A stretch of 64,000 bases of DNA from Prochloron sp965198675 (GCA_965198675.1 OZ240666.1:2046001-2110000); one strand, 5' to 3'. Positions 1 to 8,924 are shown, numbered from the stretch's first letter. Notes: a model not told the origin generated them from the sequence alone. A program made the numbers and translations.

Positions 1-1059
1 GGGAAAAAGATGAGTAAGTCTCTGGGGAATGTGGTAGATCCAGCAGTTATTATTCAAGGGGGGAAGAATCAGAAGAAGCAGCCACCCTATGGAGCGGATG
101 TTTTGCGGTTGTGGGTGTCTTCGGTAGATTACTCCAATGACGTGCCTATGGGGCAGAATATCCTCAAGCAAATGGGGGATGTATATCGGAAGATTCGCAA
201 TACAGCGCGATTTTTGTTGGGGAATTTAGAGGATTTTGACCCAACACAAGATGGTATCCCCTATGAAGATTTACCCGAGTTGGATAAATATATGCTCCAC
301 CGTTGCACTGAAGTATTTGCAGAGGTGACAGAAGCGTTTGAAAGTTTCCAATTTTTCCGTTTCTTCCAGACAGTACAGAATTTCTGCGTGGTAGACTTGT
401 CCAATTTCTATTTGGATATTGCTAAAGACAGGCTTTATATTTCCCATCCTCACACAGAGCGACGGCGCAGTTGTCAGACGATATTGGCTATTATTTTGGA
501 AAATTTAGCGCGGGTAATAGCTCCCGTTCTCTGTCATATGGCGGAGGATATTTGGCAATTTATTCCCTACGAAACTGGTTATAAGTCAGTTTTTGAGTCG
601 GGTTGGGTGCAAATACAGTCGGAGTGGGAAAAACCTGAATTAGCAGCTTCTTGGACAAAATTACGAGCTATCCGCACGGAAATGAATAAGGTGATGGAAC
701 GGGGAAGGAATGATAAAGCCATCGGTTCCTCCTTGGATAGTAAAGTGTTACTCTATGTACCAGATCTAGAATTGCGTCAGTGGTTAGCATCTTTCAATTC
801 TGCTGATACTTTAACCGGGAATGGGGTGGATGAATTGCGCTATTTCTTCTTAGCATCTGAGGTGAAATTGTTGACAGACGGGGAACCCCTTGAAAAGGTA
901 GATTATAAGAGTGAGTCGGAAATAGTTTCTGTGGGAGTAGTGAAAGCAGAAGGGAAAAAGTGCGATCGCTGTTGGAATTATTCCCTTTCCGTAGGCAGTT
1001 TTGCCTCCGATCCCACTATTTGCTCCCGCTGCAATGCTGCATTATTCAGTGACCAGTGA
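1..1059 (+). CDS. ileS: Isoleucyl-tRNA synthetase, C-terminal part (5' end outside window)
   Basis: This class I aminoacyl-tRNA synthetase charges tRNA-Ile. The open frame runs in from base 1 (G-K-K, then MSKSLGNVVDP), so the gene starts upstream. The KMSKS loop of the catalytic core is visible at the first residues. It is followed by the anticodon-binding alpha-helical domain (WVSSVDYSNDVPMG onward). A C-terminal zinc finger of the bacterial IleRS type is present (CDRCWNYS and CSRCNAAL). The stop at 1057-1059 is followed directly by a GTGGGCATTGCCCAC palindrome. About 350 of the usual 950 or so residues are present. Confidence 0.97.
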   Translation, partial: GKKMSKSLGNVVDPAVIIQGGKNQKKQPPYGADVLRLWVSSVDYSNDVPMGQNILKQMGDVYRKIRNTARFLLGNLEDFDPTQDGIPYEDLPELDKYMLHRCTEVFAEVTEAFESFQFFRFFQTVQNFCVVDLSNFYLDIAKDRLYISHPHTERRRSCQTILAIILENLARVIAPVLCHMAEDIWQFIPYETGYKSVFESGWVQIQSEWEKPELAASWTKLRAIRTEMNKVMERGRNDKAIGSSLDSKVLLYVPDLELRQWLASFNSADTLTGNGVDELRYFFLASEVKLLTDGEPLEKVDYKSESEIVSVGVVKAEGKKCDRCWNYSLSVGSFASDPTICSRCNAALFSDQ

Positions 1060-1063
1060 CCAG

Positions 1064-1088
1064 TCGTAGGGTGGGCATTGCCCACCGC
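1064..1088. repeat. Palindromic GTGGGCATTGCCCAC intergenic repeat
   Basis: A short palindrome preceded by GTAGG. Near-identical copies (GTGGGCATTGCCCAC or GTGGGCATCGCCCAC) occur near 2968, 11820, 14722, 20795, 20988, 21020, 21070, 24285, 27411, 30271, 30300, 30502, 37570, 45993, 46268, 56170, 59644 and 61545, nearly always just beyond a stop codon. The position and perfect dyad symmetry suggest a hairpin-forming interspersed repeat that may act as a transcript end or processing site. Confidence 0.8.
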
Positions 1089-1097
1089 ACCTTATTA

Positions 1098-1898
1098 TCA
1101 GACTGAAGCTATCTCCCTCACGGAGTCTACAGATAACCCCAAAGCTGCTGCAACTTGCTTGTCAGTTAAACCCATTTCTAATAAACGGATAACTGATGTT
1201 TGCTGTTGGGAAGCTAAAACATCTCGTTGCTGTTGGATTAGATACTTTTCTCGTTCTGCTTGTTCAGCTCGTTGACTTTCTCGTTCAGCTCGTTGACTTT
1301 CAAGTTCAGCTCGTTGACTTTCTCGATTTGCTTTCCCTATTATGTCCACATAAGTCCCAAAGACTTCTCCATCGGGACCATATAATTGGAGTGTACCGTC
1401 TGATACTTGAAAGCGAACCTTTAAACGGGGACTTATCCACCCCTGCATTTCCGAAATAGACTGTAAAGCGTCGAACCTGCGTAACCAACCCTTCAATGAA
1501 CCTCTATCTGGATCGAAGATATAGTATTCTTCTACTCCGTGATGTTCGTAGAATTCAAGTTTTTTACCTTCTAGCTCCTTTCTGGTATTACTGATAGAAG
1601 CAATTTCAAAGACTACCTGGGGTGGAATGTTTTCCTCTTCCCATTGTTTGTAGGAACGGCGATCGCCTTTTGGTCTCCCAAATACTACCATGACGTCAGG
1701 AGCTTGTTTTATCCCAGGTTCCCCTTCTACGGGATACCAAAACAAGTCCCCAGCCACAAAAACATTGGGGTTATCGGCAAAGAGAGCATCTGTTCCCCCT
1801 TGTATAGTGGTAATATAACGAAATTGGAGCGTATTATCAGCCAAGGGTTTTCCATCCGATTCAGGGTAGATAATTTTTGGAGCTGTCGAAATGGTCAT
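1098..1898 (-). CDS. Uma2 family (DUF820) putative endonuclease
   Basis: A 266-residue protein of the Uma2/DUF820 family, which has a PD-(D/E)XK nuclease-like fold and is greatly expanded in cyanobacteria with no firmly known role. The core is recognisable from APDVMVVFGRP (the PD acid), VVFEIASIS (second acidic strand) and LEFYEHHGVEEYYIFDPD. The C-terminal third holds a heptad-like run of ESQRAE units (about residues 190-215), probably coiled coil. It ends in a helix-turn-helix-like tail, GLTDKQVAAALGLSVDSV. It is almost identical over its first 190 residues to the copy at 5770-6504, and its 3' end is duplicated as a fragment near 2995-3152. Confidence 0.85.
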   Translation of the reverse strand: MTISTAPKIIYPESDGKPLADNTLQFRYITTIQGGTDALFADNPNVFVAGDLFWYPVEGEPGIKQAPDVMVVFGRPKGDRRSYKQWEEENIPPQVVFEIASISNTRKELEGKKLEFYEHHGVEEYYIFDPDRGSLKGWLRRFDALQSISEMQGWISPRLKVRFQVSDGTLQLYGPDGEVFGTYVDIIGKANRESQRAELESQRAERESQRAEQAEREKYLIQQQRDVLASQQQTSVIRLLEMGLTDKQVAAALGLSVDSVREIASV

Positions 1899-1944
1899 AG
1901 CTCAACCTTGATTTTGGGTCATTGTTTATTATAACATTGTATCG

Positions 1945-1973
1945 CGCAAAGCCGCTGCCGGCGCAAAGTTTTA
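1945..1973. repeat. CGCAAAG-type interspersed repeat
   Basis: A short GC-skewed repeat of units like GCGCAAAGCCGC and GGCGCAAAG. Other copies lie near 6548, 9996, 26151, 33059 and 59683, always next to gene ends or inside broken genes. It is a common cyanobacterial interspersed repeat class. No coding role is seen. Confidence 0.7.
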
Positions 1974-1986
1974 TCCAAAAAGCATT

Positions 1987-2561
1987 ATGGAATCTGTAGC
2001 AACCACACCCCTAGCAGAATTTCTCTCACAACCCAACATTGAAGCCTCTCCAGCATGGGAGTTGGTTAATGGACACGCTGTGGAAAAACCCATGCCATCC
2101 CTTTTTCACTCCAGACTACAGCGCAACCTGGTTAATTACATCAACCAGCATTTGGCAGGATATGAAGCAGTGCAAGAACTGCGCTGTGTGGTTTCTCCCT
2201 ATTCCCCTGTTCCCGATATTTCTGTTGTTGCCTGCCATCGTCTTCCTGATGAGGATGATCCCCTGGTGGGAGCGCCAGACTGGTTAATTGAAATCCGTTA
2301 CAGAATAAAATACTTCACTGTCTGGGGAACGGAACCCAACTTGCTTGGTTAATAGATATGACTCGTCAGCAGGTTTGGGTGTGGCAAGGAGATGATTTAC
2401 CTCGCATTTGTGCAGGGGATGATGTTTTGCCTTATTTAGGGGAAATACCGGAACTGAGGGTAATGGGGGTAATGGCTATGAGGAGAAGTCCCAGATACCC
2501 CCGCCCTATCGGGCACCCCCCGCTACGCGGGGGGGCTGGGCTCACAAGGGCAGGTTTTTAA
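1987..2561 (+). pseudogene. Uma2/DUF820 gene broken by deletion and frameshift
   Basis: A third Uma2-type copy, of a different subtype from the two neighbours. It reads normally from MESVATTPLAEFL through VPDISVVACHRLP to DWLIEI (about residue 100). It then loses a segment and changes frame: the second half continues in another frame as GTQLAWLIDMTRQQVWVWQ from about 2330. The C-terminus runs into a GGGCACCCCCCG repeat near 2502-2535, which encodes a nonsense tail. One deletion plus a frameshift makes a working nuclease unlikely. Confidence 0.8.
2502..2536. repeat. GC-rich CCCCCCG...CGGGGGG hairpin repeat
   Basis: A polypyrimidine/polypurine inverted repeat (CACCCCCCG to CGGGGGGG). Related versions with CTTGTTAAGGGGGG lie at about 26229-26310, 30540-30570, 30685-30775, 37620-37660. 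Copies occur at or inside broken gene ends. Confidence 0.65.
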
Positions 2562-2736
2562 TATTTGGGTTGAGGCAAGACTTGGGAGACAAGGAAGGAC
2601 GGTAGACAAGGAAGATAATCCAACGAAAAATGGTTGTTTCAACGATTTTACGAACCTATATTGTACGGTTTTCCTCAATTGCTTATATGGCCTAAAATTT
2701 TCGATAATTAATGCATATGTTAAGTAATATTTTATC

Positions 2737-2958
2737 ATGACGAAATTTTATCATACCAACGTATCCTATGATACAGTAAATGTCAATGAATCCTCTAATT
2801 TAGAGATTCCTCCAGGTAATTTAGTACCTGAGAACCAATCTAAGCACTTTCTATCTACTTTGTCAAGTATTATTCAGGGAAGAGGCGATTCAGTAGCTAT
2901 AGTTGGTATTGTTGCTCTGGTGGTGATATGTTTGATGGTGGCGGTTTTATCTAGGTAA
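2737..2958 (+). CDS. Small single-pass membrane protein, unknown
   Basis: A 73-residue open frame starting at an ATG (MTKFYHTNVSYDTV). The N-terminal half is polar. It ends with one clear membrane helix, VAIVGIVALVVICLMVAVLS (about residues 53-72). No family is recognised. It stands alone between a broken Uma2 gene and a Uma2 3' fragment, and the stop is followed within 10 bases by a GTGGGCATTGCCCAC palindrome. It could be a real small tail-anchored protein or a chance frame; the hydrophobic helix favours the former only modestly. Confidence 0.4.
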   Translation: MTKFYHTNVSYDTVNVNESSNLEIPPGNLVPENQSKHFLSTLSSIIQGRGDSVAIVGIVALVVICLMVAVLSR

Positions 2959-2994
2959 GCCGTAGCCGTAGGGTGGGCATTGCCCACCTGCCCC

Positions 2995-3152
2995 GCACCA
3001 TCTCAGACTGAACCTATTTCCCGCACGGAGTCTACAGATAACCCCAAAGCTGCTGCAACTTGCTTGTCAGTTAAACCCATTTCTAAGAAACGGATAACTG
3101 ATGTTTGCTGTTGGGAAGCTAAAACATCTCGTTGCTGTTGGATTAGATACTT
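2995..3152 (-). pseudogene. Duplicated 3' fragment of a Uma2 gene
   Basis: About 155 bases nearly identical to 1096-1253, the 3' end of the Uma2 gene on the minus strand, including the helix-turn-helix-like tail. Homology stops abruptly at about 3153, where an unrelated sequence starts. It is too short to be functional and is a segmental duplication. Confidence 0.8.
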
Positions 3153-3394
3153 TTATCAACCCTCCATTGGCGATTGATAACTCTGTTATAGCAGGCAATA
3201 ATTTGATGCTTACTGTGGAAACTAACCTGTCTAATGAGATTAAAGCAAGCATTCGTTCCTATAATGTTACTGACGAAGTCGGTAGAATTAGAGGATACGG
3301 CTTCGATATTTGTGTAGAGGATTGGACTGACAGTGACTATAATGACCTTTACATTGCGATGGTTGCTTGGAAGACCATCGGAATCAAATGTTGA
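3153..3394 (+). pseudogene. Gene fragment with a DWTDSDYND motif, 5' end lost
   Basis: From the breakpoint at about 3153 an open frame reads INPPLAIDNSVIAGNNL and ends FDICVEDWTDSDYNDLYIAM. The acidic ED-x-TD-x-DYND signature resembles calcium-binding or beta-sandwich modules of secreted proteins that carry FEDWTD-type motifs. There is no start codon of its own; the first part of the frame is antisense Uma2 repeat. It is most likely the 3' end of a gene cut by the Uma2 duplication. Confidence 0.4.
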
Positions 3395-3720
3395 ACAATG
3401 TAGCCCATGGCCAAGCTTTGACTGATAGCGTTGGCGTCAGTGTAGAAGATCCCGATATCTCCCCAACAGGCGATGCATTAACAGTGATCAATAATCTTAC
3501 CAGGGATCTCAATCTGATAAACCATCGGCGTAGTTCTCACCGAATTACTGGTGGTTCCAATTTTCTCGCTGCGCAATTCAAGACTATCGGCCACGATGCC
3601 TTTCATTATGTCTATGGAGAGCTTGAACGGGGGGATGCTCCAATTCCATTAGCAGCTATTATTGTTGTTGAGGAAAGGGCCGGGACGGTAGCATCCGTAA
3701 AAATTTCGTATCGTAAGTAG
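3367..3720 (+). CDS. Hypothetical protein, unknown
   Basis: A 117-residue open frame in a different phase from the fragment before it (27-base overlap). It has no signal peptide and no recognised motif. The C-terminal part, APIPLAAIIVVEERAGTVAS, reads like a beta-rich domain. It may be the frameshifted continuation of the upstream fragment or a separate short gene. Evidence is open frame only. Confidence 0.3.
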   Translation: MEDHRNQMLNNVAHGQALTDSVGVSVEDPDISPTGDALTVINNLTRDLNLINHRRSSHRITGGSNFLAAQFKTIGHDAFHYVYGELERGDAPIPLAAIIVVEERAGTVASVKISYRK

Positions 3721-3988
3721 ATTGTTAAAGATCCAGACTTGTCTGCCTGACACAAGTGTTTAGAAGCCAGCAATCATAGGGCTAGTGACCTGAGTTCGAT
3801 GTCAGCTGAAAGCCTTATTCTGTCGTAGGCTGAAAGGTGGTTCACGGATGCCTTGGACTACCCTGTGATATTCTGTTATAGCAATACGCTTGTTAGCTAG
3901 GACAGGATTCCCGGTCGGGCGCACAGCCTGCGCCGTGCCATATCGTAACGTTGGCCTATGGCAAGCAGGTGAAAATTGCTGTAATATA
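3721..3988. other. Non-coding stretch, nothing recognised
   Basis: No open frame on either strand with good coding character, and no repeat family shared with the rest of the window. It precedes a short lipoprotein gene and may hold its promoter. Confidence 0.4.
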
Positions 3989-4348
3989 ATGACTTCAAAA
4001 ACTCGCATTTTCTGCCTTGTAATTGCTAGCATATTATGTATTGTAACTGGAGGCTGCGTTTTGAATGGCCATTTACCCAAAGGGTATAATGGAAGCATCG
4101 ACGCTGATAATCAAATGAGATATACAGGCAAAGTTTTCAAAAAATTGTATGCACCTTGCTCAAAAAGTGAGCGAGAAGCTGTGATGATTAAAACAGAGGA
4201 AGGTGAGTTTTTACTACGGCGTCTTGGCAGCAATTCGTTTGAGGGTGAGACTTTGAACGATTGGGTAGGCAAGGATGTTCAGTGTGAGGGACAACGAACT
4301 GACACAACGTTAATCATCACCCATTGCGAGGAAACTACCGATCATTAA
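3989..4348 (+). CDS. Small putative lipoprotein
   Basis: A 119-residue protein. The chosen start, MTSKTRIF, gives a classical lipoprotein signal: a hydrophobic stretch (residues 7-20) and the lipobox I-V-T-G-G-C with Cys23 as the likely acylated residue. The longer open frame upstream has no leader character. The mature part has two further cysteines (YAPCSKSE, DVQCEGQ) and a beta-rich look, consistent with a small OB-fold-like or SH3-like secreted domain. No family is recognised. Likely outer or plasma membrane anchored. Confidence 0.6.
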   Translation: MTSKTRIFCLVIASILCIVTGGCVLNGHLPKGYNGSIDADNQMRYTGKVFKKLYAPCSKSEREAVMIKTEEGEFLLRRLGSNSFEGETLNDWVGKDVQCEGQRTDTTLIITHCEETTDH

Positions 4349-4482
4349 GAGCTGACTTTCAAAATCCAAGATATGCTCCCTATTCCTCCCGATCGCGAGA
4401 AAAATCAATTATCCTATTCAAAATTTATCTGTATCCATCCTGGCACCGGCGAACTGTCTATGGGTTCATCTGCGGTTTACTT

Positions 4483-5649
4483 TCAATGATTAATACTCTC
4501 CAAACCTCTTACTAACCGCTCAATTCCCACTACTGCTGTCTCCAACTCCAAAGCACCGTAAGAAACTCGCAAATAACAACCATTTTCCATGCCAAAAGTG
4601 TCTCCGGGAATAACTGCTACCCCATATTCCCGAATCAATTTCTCTACTAATTCCATTGCTTTCATCGACCTATCTACTTTCAGAAAGAAATAGAAAGCAC
4701 CGTCAGCATCCCCTATACTAACATTATCCAGGGCAAGCAGTTGTTGCTTCATTAACTGCCCCACTTCATTAATTTGCTGTAAATGCTGCTTACTATAACT
4801 AACTCCTACTTCTAAAGCTCCCAATGCTCCATATTGGGAAATAACCGGAGGACAAATGAGGATGGTATCTTGCACCTTTTTCACTGCTTCTAGCAAGTGA
4901 GTAGGAATGACCATATAACCGATACGCCAGCTGGCAAAACCATAGGCTTTGGAGAGACTGTAAAGGGAAATAGTTTGTTTATCCCCTGAAGAAATAGCTC
5001 CAGGAGAAAAATGCTCCACTCCATTATAGGTAAAATATTCGTAGGCTTCATCACTAAGATGATAAATCCCTCGTTCCTCACATATTTGATTAACCTGACC
5101 CAAAGCTGACTGGGAATAAACTACTCCCGTGGGATTATTGGGAGAAATAGTAACTACTGCTTTAGTTCTAGGAGTAATGGCAGCAGCTATGGCGGATATA
5201 TCTAACTGATAATTCTCATCAGTCTGCACCACCACTGGCTTACAATCTGCCATGGTAATAGCCATTTCGTGGTTAAAATAATAAGGAGCCAGGAGAATAA
5301 CTTCATCCCCAGGGGAAGTAATAGCCAGAATGGCATTGACAAAAGCCATATTGCTCCCCGCTGTCACCACAATAGACTTGTGAGCATCTATTTTAATTTT
5401 GTTTTCCCGTTCCAGTTTGGCTGCGATAACTTCCAGTAAGGGGGGAATACCGCAAGCAGATTGGTACTTGTGATTTTCTCGTGCTGCGAGAAATTGGGAA
5501 AGACGGGCGATCGCTTTTTGTGGAGGACCGTAGGACACTACTCCCTGTCCTAAAGAGATAGTTCCCGGATAATTAGCCATTAGTTGGCCCACGGCGGGAA
5601 TTATGGGGGACTGCACCCCTGTCATGCGGGAAATTAGCTGTTTAGTCAT
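4483..5649 (-). CDS. Pyridoxal phosphate-dependent aminotransferase (class I/II)
   Basis: A 388-residue fold-type I aminotransferase of the aspartate aminotransferase subgroup. Visible features are the substrate loop near ISLGQGVVSYGPP (residues 31-43), the cofactor-contacting ISPNNPTGVV (Asn171/172), the Asp200 of YHLSDEAYE that pairs with the pyridine nitrogen, and the Schiff-base lysine in SLYSLSKAYGFASWRIGY (Lys234). The C-terminal small domain is complete. Cyanobacteria carry several of these, and the amino donor cannot be assigned. It is transcribed alone; the next gene upstream is a Uma2 copy. Confidence 0.9.
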   Translation of the reverse strand: MTKQLISRMTGVQSPIIPAVGQLMANYPGTISLGQGVVSYGPPQKAIARLSQFLAARENHKYQSACGIPPLLEVIAAKLERENKIKIDAHKSIVVTAGSNMAFVNAILAITSPGDEVILLAPYYFNHEMAITMADCKPVVVQTDENYQLDISAIAAAITPRTKAVVTISPNNPTGVVYSQSALGQVNQICEERGIYHLSDEAYEYFTYNGVEHFSPGAISSGDKQTISLYSLSKAYGFASWRIGYMVIPTHLLEAVKKVQDTILICPPVISQYGALGALEVGVSYSKQHLQQINEVGQLMKQQLLALDNVSIGDADGAFYFFLKVDRSMKAMELVEKLIREYGVAVIPGDTFGMENGCYLRVSYGALELETAVVGIERLVRGLESINH

Positions 5650-5769
5650 CTATTGTATAACTGCGGATGAACTCATAACTGGACAGAAACTTAAATAACG
5701 CTCAGGAGGCTAAAACTAGCTACTTGCGCCCCCACGAAGCTGGTAATTGTCGCGCATTCGTTCAATCTT

Positions 5770-6504
5770 TCAATTAGAAGCAATTTCCCGAACTCCTTCT
5801 ACAGATAAACCCAAGGCTGCTGCAACTTGCTGTACCGTCAAACCCATTGCCAATAAACGGATAACTGATTTTCGCTGCTCGGACGCCAAAGCATCTCGTT
5901 CCTGTTGAATTAGATATTTTTCTCGTTCAGCTCTTTCTGTTTTCGCCATTATCTCCACATAAGTCCCAAAGACTTCTCCGTCGGGACCATATAATTGGAG
6001 TGTACCGTCTGATACTTGAAAGCGAACCTTTAAACGGGGACTTATCCACCCCTGCATTTCCGAAATCGACTGTAAAGACGAGAACCGGCGCAACCAACCC
6101 TTCAATGAACCTCTATCTGGATCGAAGATATAGTATTCTTCTACCTCATGACGTTCGTAGAATTCAAGTTTTTTCCCTTCTAGCTCCTTTCTGGTATTAC
6201 TGATAGAAGCAATTTCAAATACTACTTGGGGTGGAATGTTCTCTTCTTCCCATTGTTTGTAGGAACGGCGATCCCCTTTTGGTCTCCCAAACACTACCAT
6301 GACGTCGGGAGCTTGTTTTGTGTCCGGTTCCCCTTCTACGGGATACCAAAACAAGTCCCCAGCCACAAAAATCTTGGGGTTATCCGCAAAGAGAGCATCT
6401 ATTCCCCCTTGTATGGTGGTAATATAACGAAATTGGAGGGTATTATCAGCCAAGGGTTTTCCATCCGATTCAGGGTAGATAATTTTTGGAGCTGTCGAAA
6501 TCAT
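5770..6504 (-). CDS. Uma2 family (DUF820) putative endonuclease, second copy
   Basis: A 244-residue close paralogue of the protein at 1098-1898, with near identity from ISTAPKIIYPESDGKP through the nuclease-like core. It differs by a shorter coiled section (one ERAERE unit instead of four ESQRAE units). The tail GLTVQQVAAALGLSVEGV is again helix-turn-helix-like. The short and long linkers show that the heptad region expands and contracts by unit duplication. Upstream sits a CGCAAAG repeat. Confidence 0.85.
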   Translation of the reverse strand: MISTAPKIIYPESDGKPLADNTLQFRYITTIQGGIDALFADNPKIFVAGDLFWYPVEGEPDTKQAPDVMVVFGRPKGDRRSYKQWEEENIPPQVVFEIASISNTRKELEGKKLEFYERHEVEEYYIFDPDRGSLKGWLRRFSSLQSISEMQGWISPRLKVRFQVSDGTLQLYGPDGEVFGTYVEIMAKTERAEREKYLIQQERDALASEQRKSVIRLLAMGLTVQQVAAALGLSVEGVREIASN

Positions 6505-6581
6505 AGCTCAACCTCGATTTTGGTTATTGTTTATTATAGCATTGTTTCGCGCAAAGCCGCAAAGGCGCAAAGTTTGACCTT

Positions 6582-6626
6582 ATGGTAACTGGTAACTGGT
6601 AACTGGTTACTGGTTACTGGTTACTG
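6582..6626. repeat. Heptanucleotide array (GTAACTG/GTTACTG) reaching into the PBP gene end
   Basis: Six or so 7-base units, GGTAACT then GGTTACT. The array overlaps the 3' end of the penicillin-binding protein gene: the last residues, AVTSNQ and the stop, are encoded by repeat units. It belongs to the same family as the arrays near 17234, 23217, 30468, 42944 and 44456. Confidence 0.85.
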
Positions 6627-8868
6627 CTTTCATATATTGACCCCACAATGCTGCTGCTTGACTGCTACTACCTTGGGTGGGTTTATTGTTGTCGTTACCT
6701 AACCAAATTCCTGTCACTAATTGCTCAGAGGGTAGGTAACCGATAAACCAGAGGTCAACGTTTTTATCGGTGGTTCCAGTTTTCCCCGCTTCTTCCCGTC
6801 CCACCTTTGCCCGACCCCCCGTACCTCTCTGTACTACACCTTGTAATAAACTAGTAATTGTAGCGGCTACTTTCCTGTCTAGTACCTCTTTCGACGTCTT
6901 GTCTTCATTCTCGAAGGAGTAAATTATCCGACAGGTTTGATAGTCTTGGGGGTTATCACAATCGCTGCTATCTCGAATTGTTTTAATAGGGTGGGGAGAA
7001 TACCAAGTACCACCATTGGCAAATGTAGCATAAGCTCCAGTCATTTCCAACACATTCACTTCGCTTTGTCCCAAGACTAAGCCAGGTACGGGATTCAATT
7101 TTGATTTTACTCCCAGGTGTTGGGCCATTTTTTCTACTTGTTTTATACCCACATCTTGTGCTACTCTTAAAGCAACGGCATTCTCTGACAGGGCTATTGC
7201 TTGGTACATATCAATTTCCCCTGTACTACTACGTTCGCAACCTTTATACTTTTGACCTTTCCAGGTTAAGGGGTCGCAGGAGTATAATTTATAAGGGGAG
7301 ATACCTTGTTCTATCGCTGCTGCATAGGCAAAAACTTTAAAGGTAGATCCAGGCTGTCGTAAACTCTGGGTAGCCCGATTATACTGACTCTGATTGTAGT
7401 CTACCCCCCCTATGAGAGCGCGAATTTCCCCGGTACTACTATCTAAGGTTACTAGTGCTCCTTGATTAAAGCCAAGACGAGAACCTTCCTTTTTCATTAT
7501 ATCTTCCAGTGCTGCTTCTCCTTTCTGCTGCATCTGGATATCTAAAGTGGTTTGGATGATAAAATTTCCTTCCTTAGCTAAATCTGCCCCTAAGATAGAG
7601 GGATGAGAAAGTTGCTGAAACACATAGTCGTAGAAGTAAGGGGCACTGCTGTTACTAGAGAAGGCTTTCCGTGCTTTTGGACTCACTTCAATGCGCGATC
7701 GCCTCGCTTTTTTCGCCTCTTCTTCTGTTATCATCTCCTGTTGAAGCATGCGCTTAATGATTCGATTGCGCAACTGAACCGCTGCGTCGTAATCCTTCAC
7801 TGGATTGTAAATATTGGGACCGGGTAAAATGGCTACTAAGGTGGCTGCTTCGGAAATGTTAACATAGGACGCCGATTTATCGAAGTAAAACTGAGCTGCA
7901 TCTTCAAAACCGTATTTGCCAACTCCCAGATATACTCGATTCAAATAAGTCTTGAGAATTTCCTCCTTACTGTAAACAGCTTCTAATTTCAATGCGGTTA
8001 TCATTTCTCGCATTTTCCGTCCAGCAGTATTTTCCCTCCCTACATTAGCATAAAGACTGCGGGCTAACTGTTGGGTAATAGTACTAGCTCCTTGTTTGAT
8101 ACCCTTATCTTCCAGGGATACTTTCACAGCACGGGCAATACCAATAGGATCCACCCCAAAATGCCAATAATAACGACTATCTTCTGAAGCGATCAGGGCA
8201 TTCACTAAGTCCTCGGAAAAGTCGTCCAGTTTCTCTAATTCCCGGTGGCTCACAGTGGGTGAACTGGACAGTTTTTGCCCATTTCTATCCAAAACAAGGA
8301 CAGGATTTCTAGTTGTTTCCGGTATGGGTTTGACAGGAATTTTACTCCACTCATAGCCTATCCACAAGCAGAACAGAGCACATATACCTCCTGTACCAGA
8401 GAGGAAATAGCGCAACAAGAATACCCACCACGGGGGAGGATTGTGATATTTAATTTGCATCGCATCTTTCAGTTGGGACTTTCCGAGGGAAAAGCGATCG
8501 CCGTGGTAGAGAGTAACTGGTTTTGTCAGCCTACGTTTTTTGATGTAAATCCCATTTGAAGAATTTTCATCTCGGAGAATAAAGCATTGAGGACGTTTGC
8601 TATGCTGAGTCAAGGACAAATGGGTATGACTGACTATATCATTATTCACCGTAATGTCGCATTTATTGCTGCGCCCTAAGGTATACTTATCCTTGAGGAG
8701 CTTCTTTTTTTCTTCGGGTTGGTTTTGATTTTGGGGGTTTTTTACCCAAATTTCCGGTACTTTCGCATTGGGTTTGAGCGCAGTTGCTGTAAAATGAACA
8801 ACAGTTCGCACTCCCTGGGTAACTCTCTGGGAAATTTTGGTTTGTGGTTGCTGGGGATTGTTGCTCAT
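6607..8868 (-). CDS. FHA-domain class A penicillin-binding protein (transglycosylase/transpeptidase)
   Basis: A 753-residue bifunctional peptidoglycan synthase. An N-terminal FHA phosphothreonine-binding domain (about residues 60-125; LGRSNKCDI, SSNGIYIK) is followed by one membrane helix (149-172). Next comes the GT51 glycosyltransferase domain with catalytic Glu229 in ASEDSRYYWH, then the transpeptidase domain with S508-T-F-K511, S561-E-N563 and K696-T-G. The FHA fusion suggests control by Ser/Thr kinases. The last codons lie in a heptanucleotide repeat, so the natural C-terminus may have been replaced. Membrane-bound, acting in the periplasm. Confidence 0.93.
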   Translation of the reverse strand: MSNNPQQPQTKISQRVTQGVRTVVHFTATALKPNAKVPEIWVKNPQNQNQPEEKKKLLKDKYTLGRSNKCDITVNNDIVSHTHLSLTQHSKRPQCFILRDENSSNGIYIKKRRLTKPVTLYHGDRFSLGKSQLKDAMQIKYHNPPPWWVFLLRYFLSGTGGICALFCLWIGYEWSKIPVKPIPETTRNPVLVLDRNGQKLSSSPTVSHRELEKLDDFSEDLVNALIASEDSRYYWHFGVDPIGIARAVKVSLEDKGIKQGASTITQQLARSLYANVGRENTAGRKMREMITALKLEAVYSKEEILKTYLNRVYLGVGKYGFEDAAQFYFDKSASYVNISEAATLVAILPGPNIYNPVKDYDAAVQLRNRIIKRMLQQEMITEEEAKKARRSRIEVSPKARKAFSSNSSAPYFYDYVFQQLSHPSILGADLAKEGNFIIQTTLDIQMQQKGEAALEDIMKKEGSRLGFNQGALVTLDSSTGEIRALIGGVDYNQSQYNRATQSLRQPGSTFKVFAYAAAIEQGISPYKLYSCDPLTWKGQKYKGCERSSTGEIDMYQAIALSENAVALRVAQDVGIKQVEKMAQHLGVKSKLNPVPGLVLGQSEVNVLEMTGAYATFANGGTWYSPHPIKTIRDSSDCDNPQDYQTCRIIYSFENEDKTSKEVLDRKVAATITSLLQGVVQRGTGGRAKVGREEAGKTGTTDKNVDLWFIGYLPSEQLVTGIWLGNDNNKPTQGSSSQAAALWGQYMKAVTSNQ

Positions 8869-8903
8869 TTACTGGTGCTGGTAGGGATCCTAATTTATTA
8901 TAG

Positions 8904-8924
8904 CCTGGGGCTGATAGCCCCAGG
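8904..8924. terminator. Perfect 9-bp hairpin between argC and the PBP gene
   Basis: CCTGGGGCT, a three-base loop and AGCCCCAGG form a perfect stem just downstream of the argC stop (both genes on the minus strand). There is no long T tract, so it may be a weak or factor-assisted terminator, or an RNA-stabilising hairpin. Confidence 0.5.
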
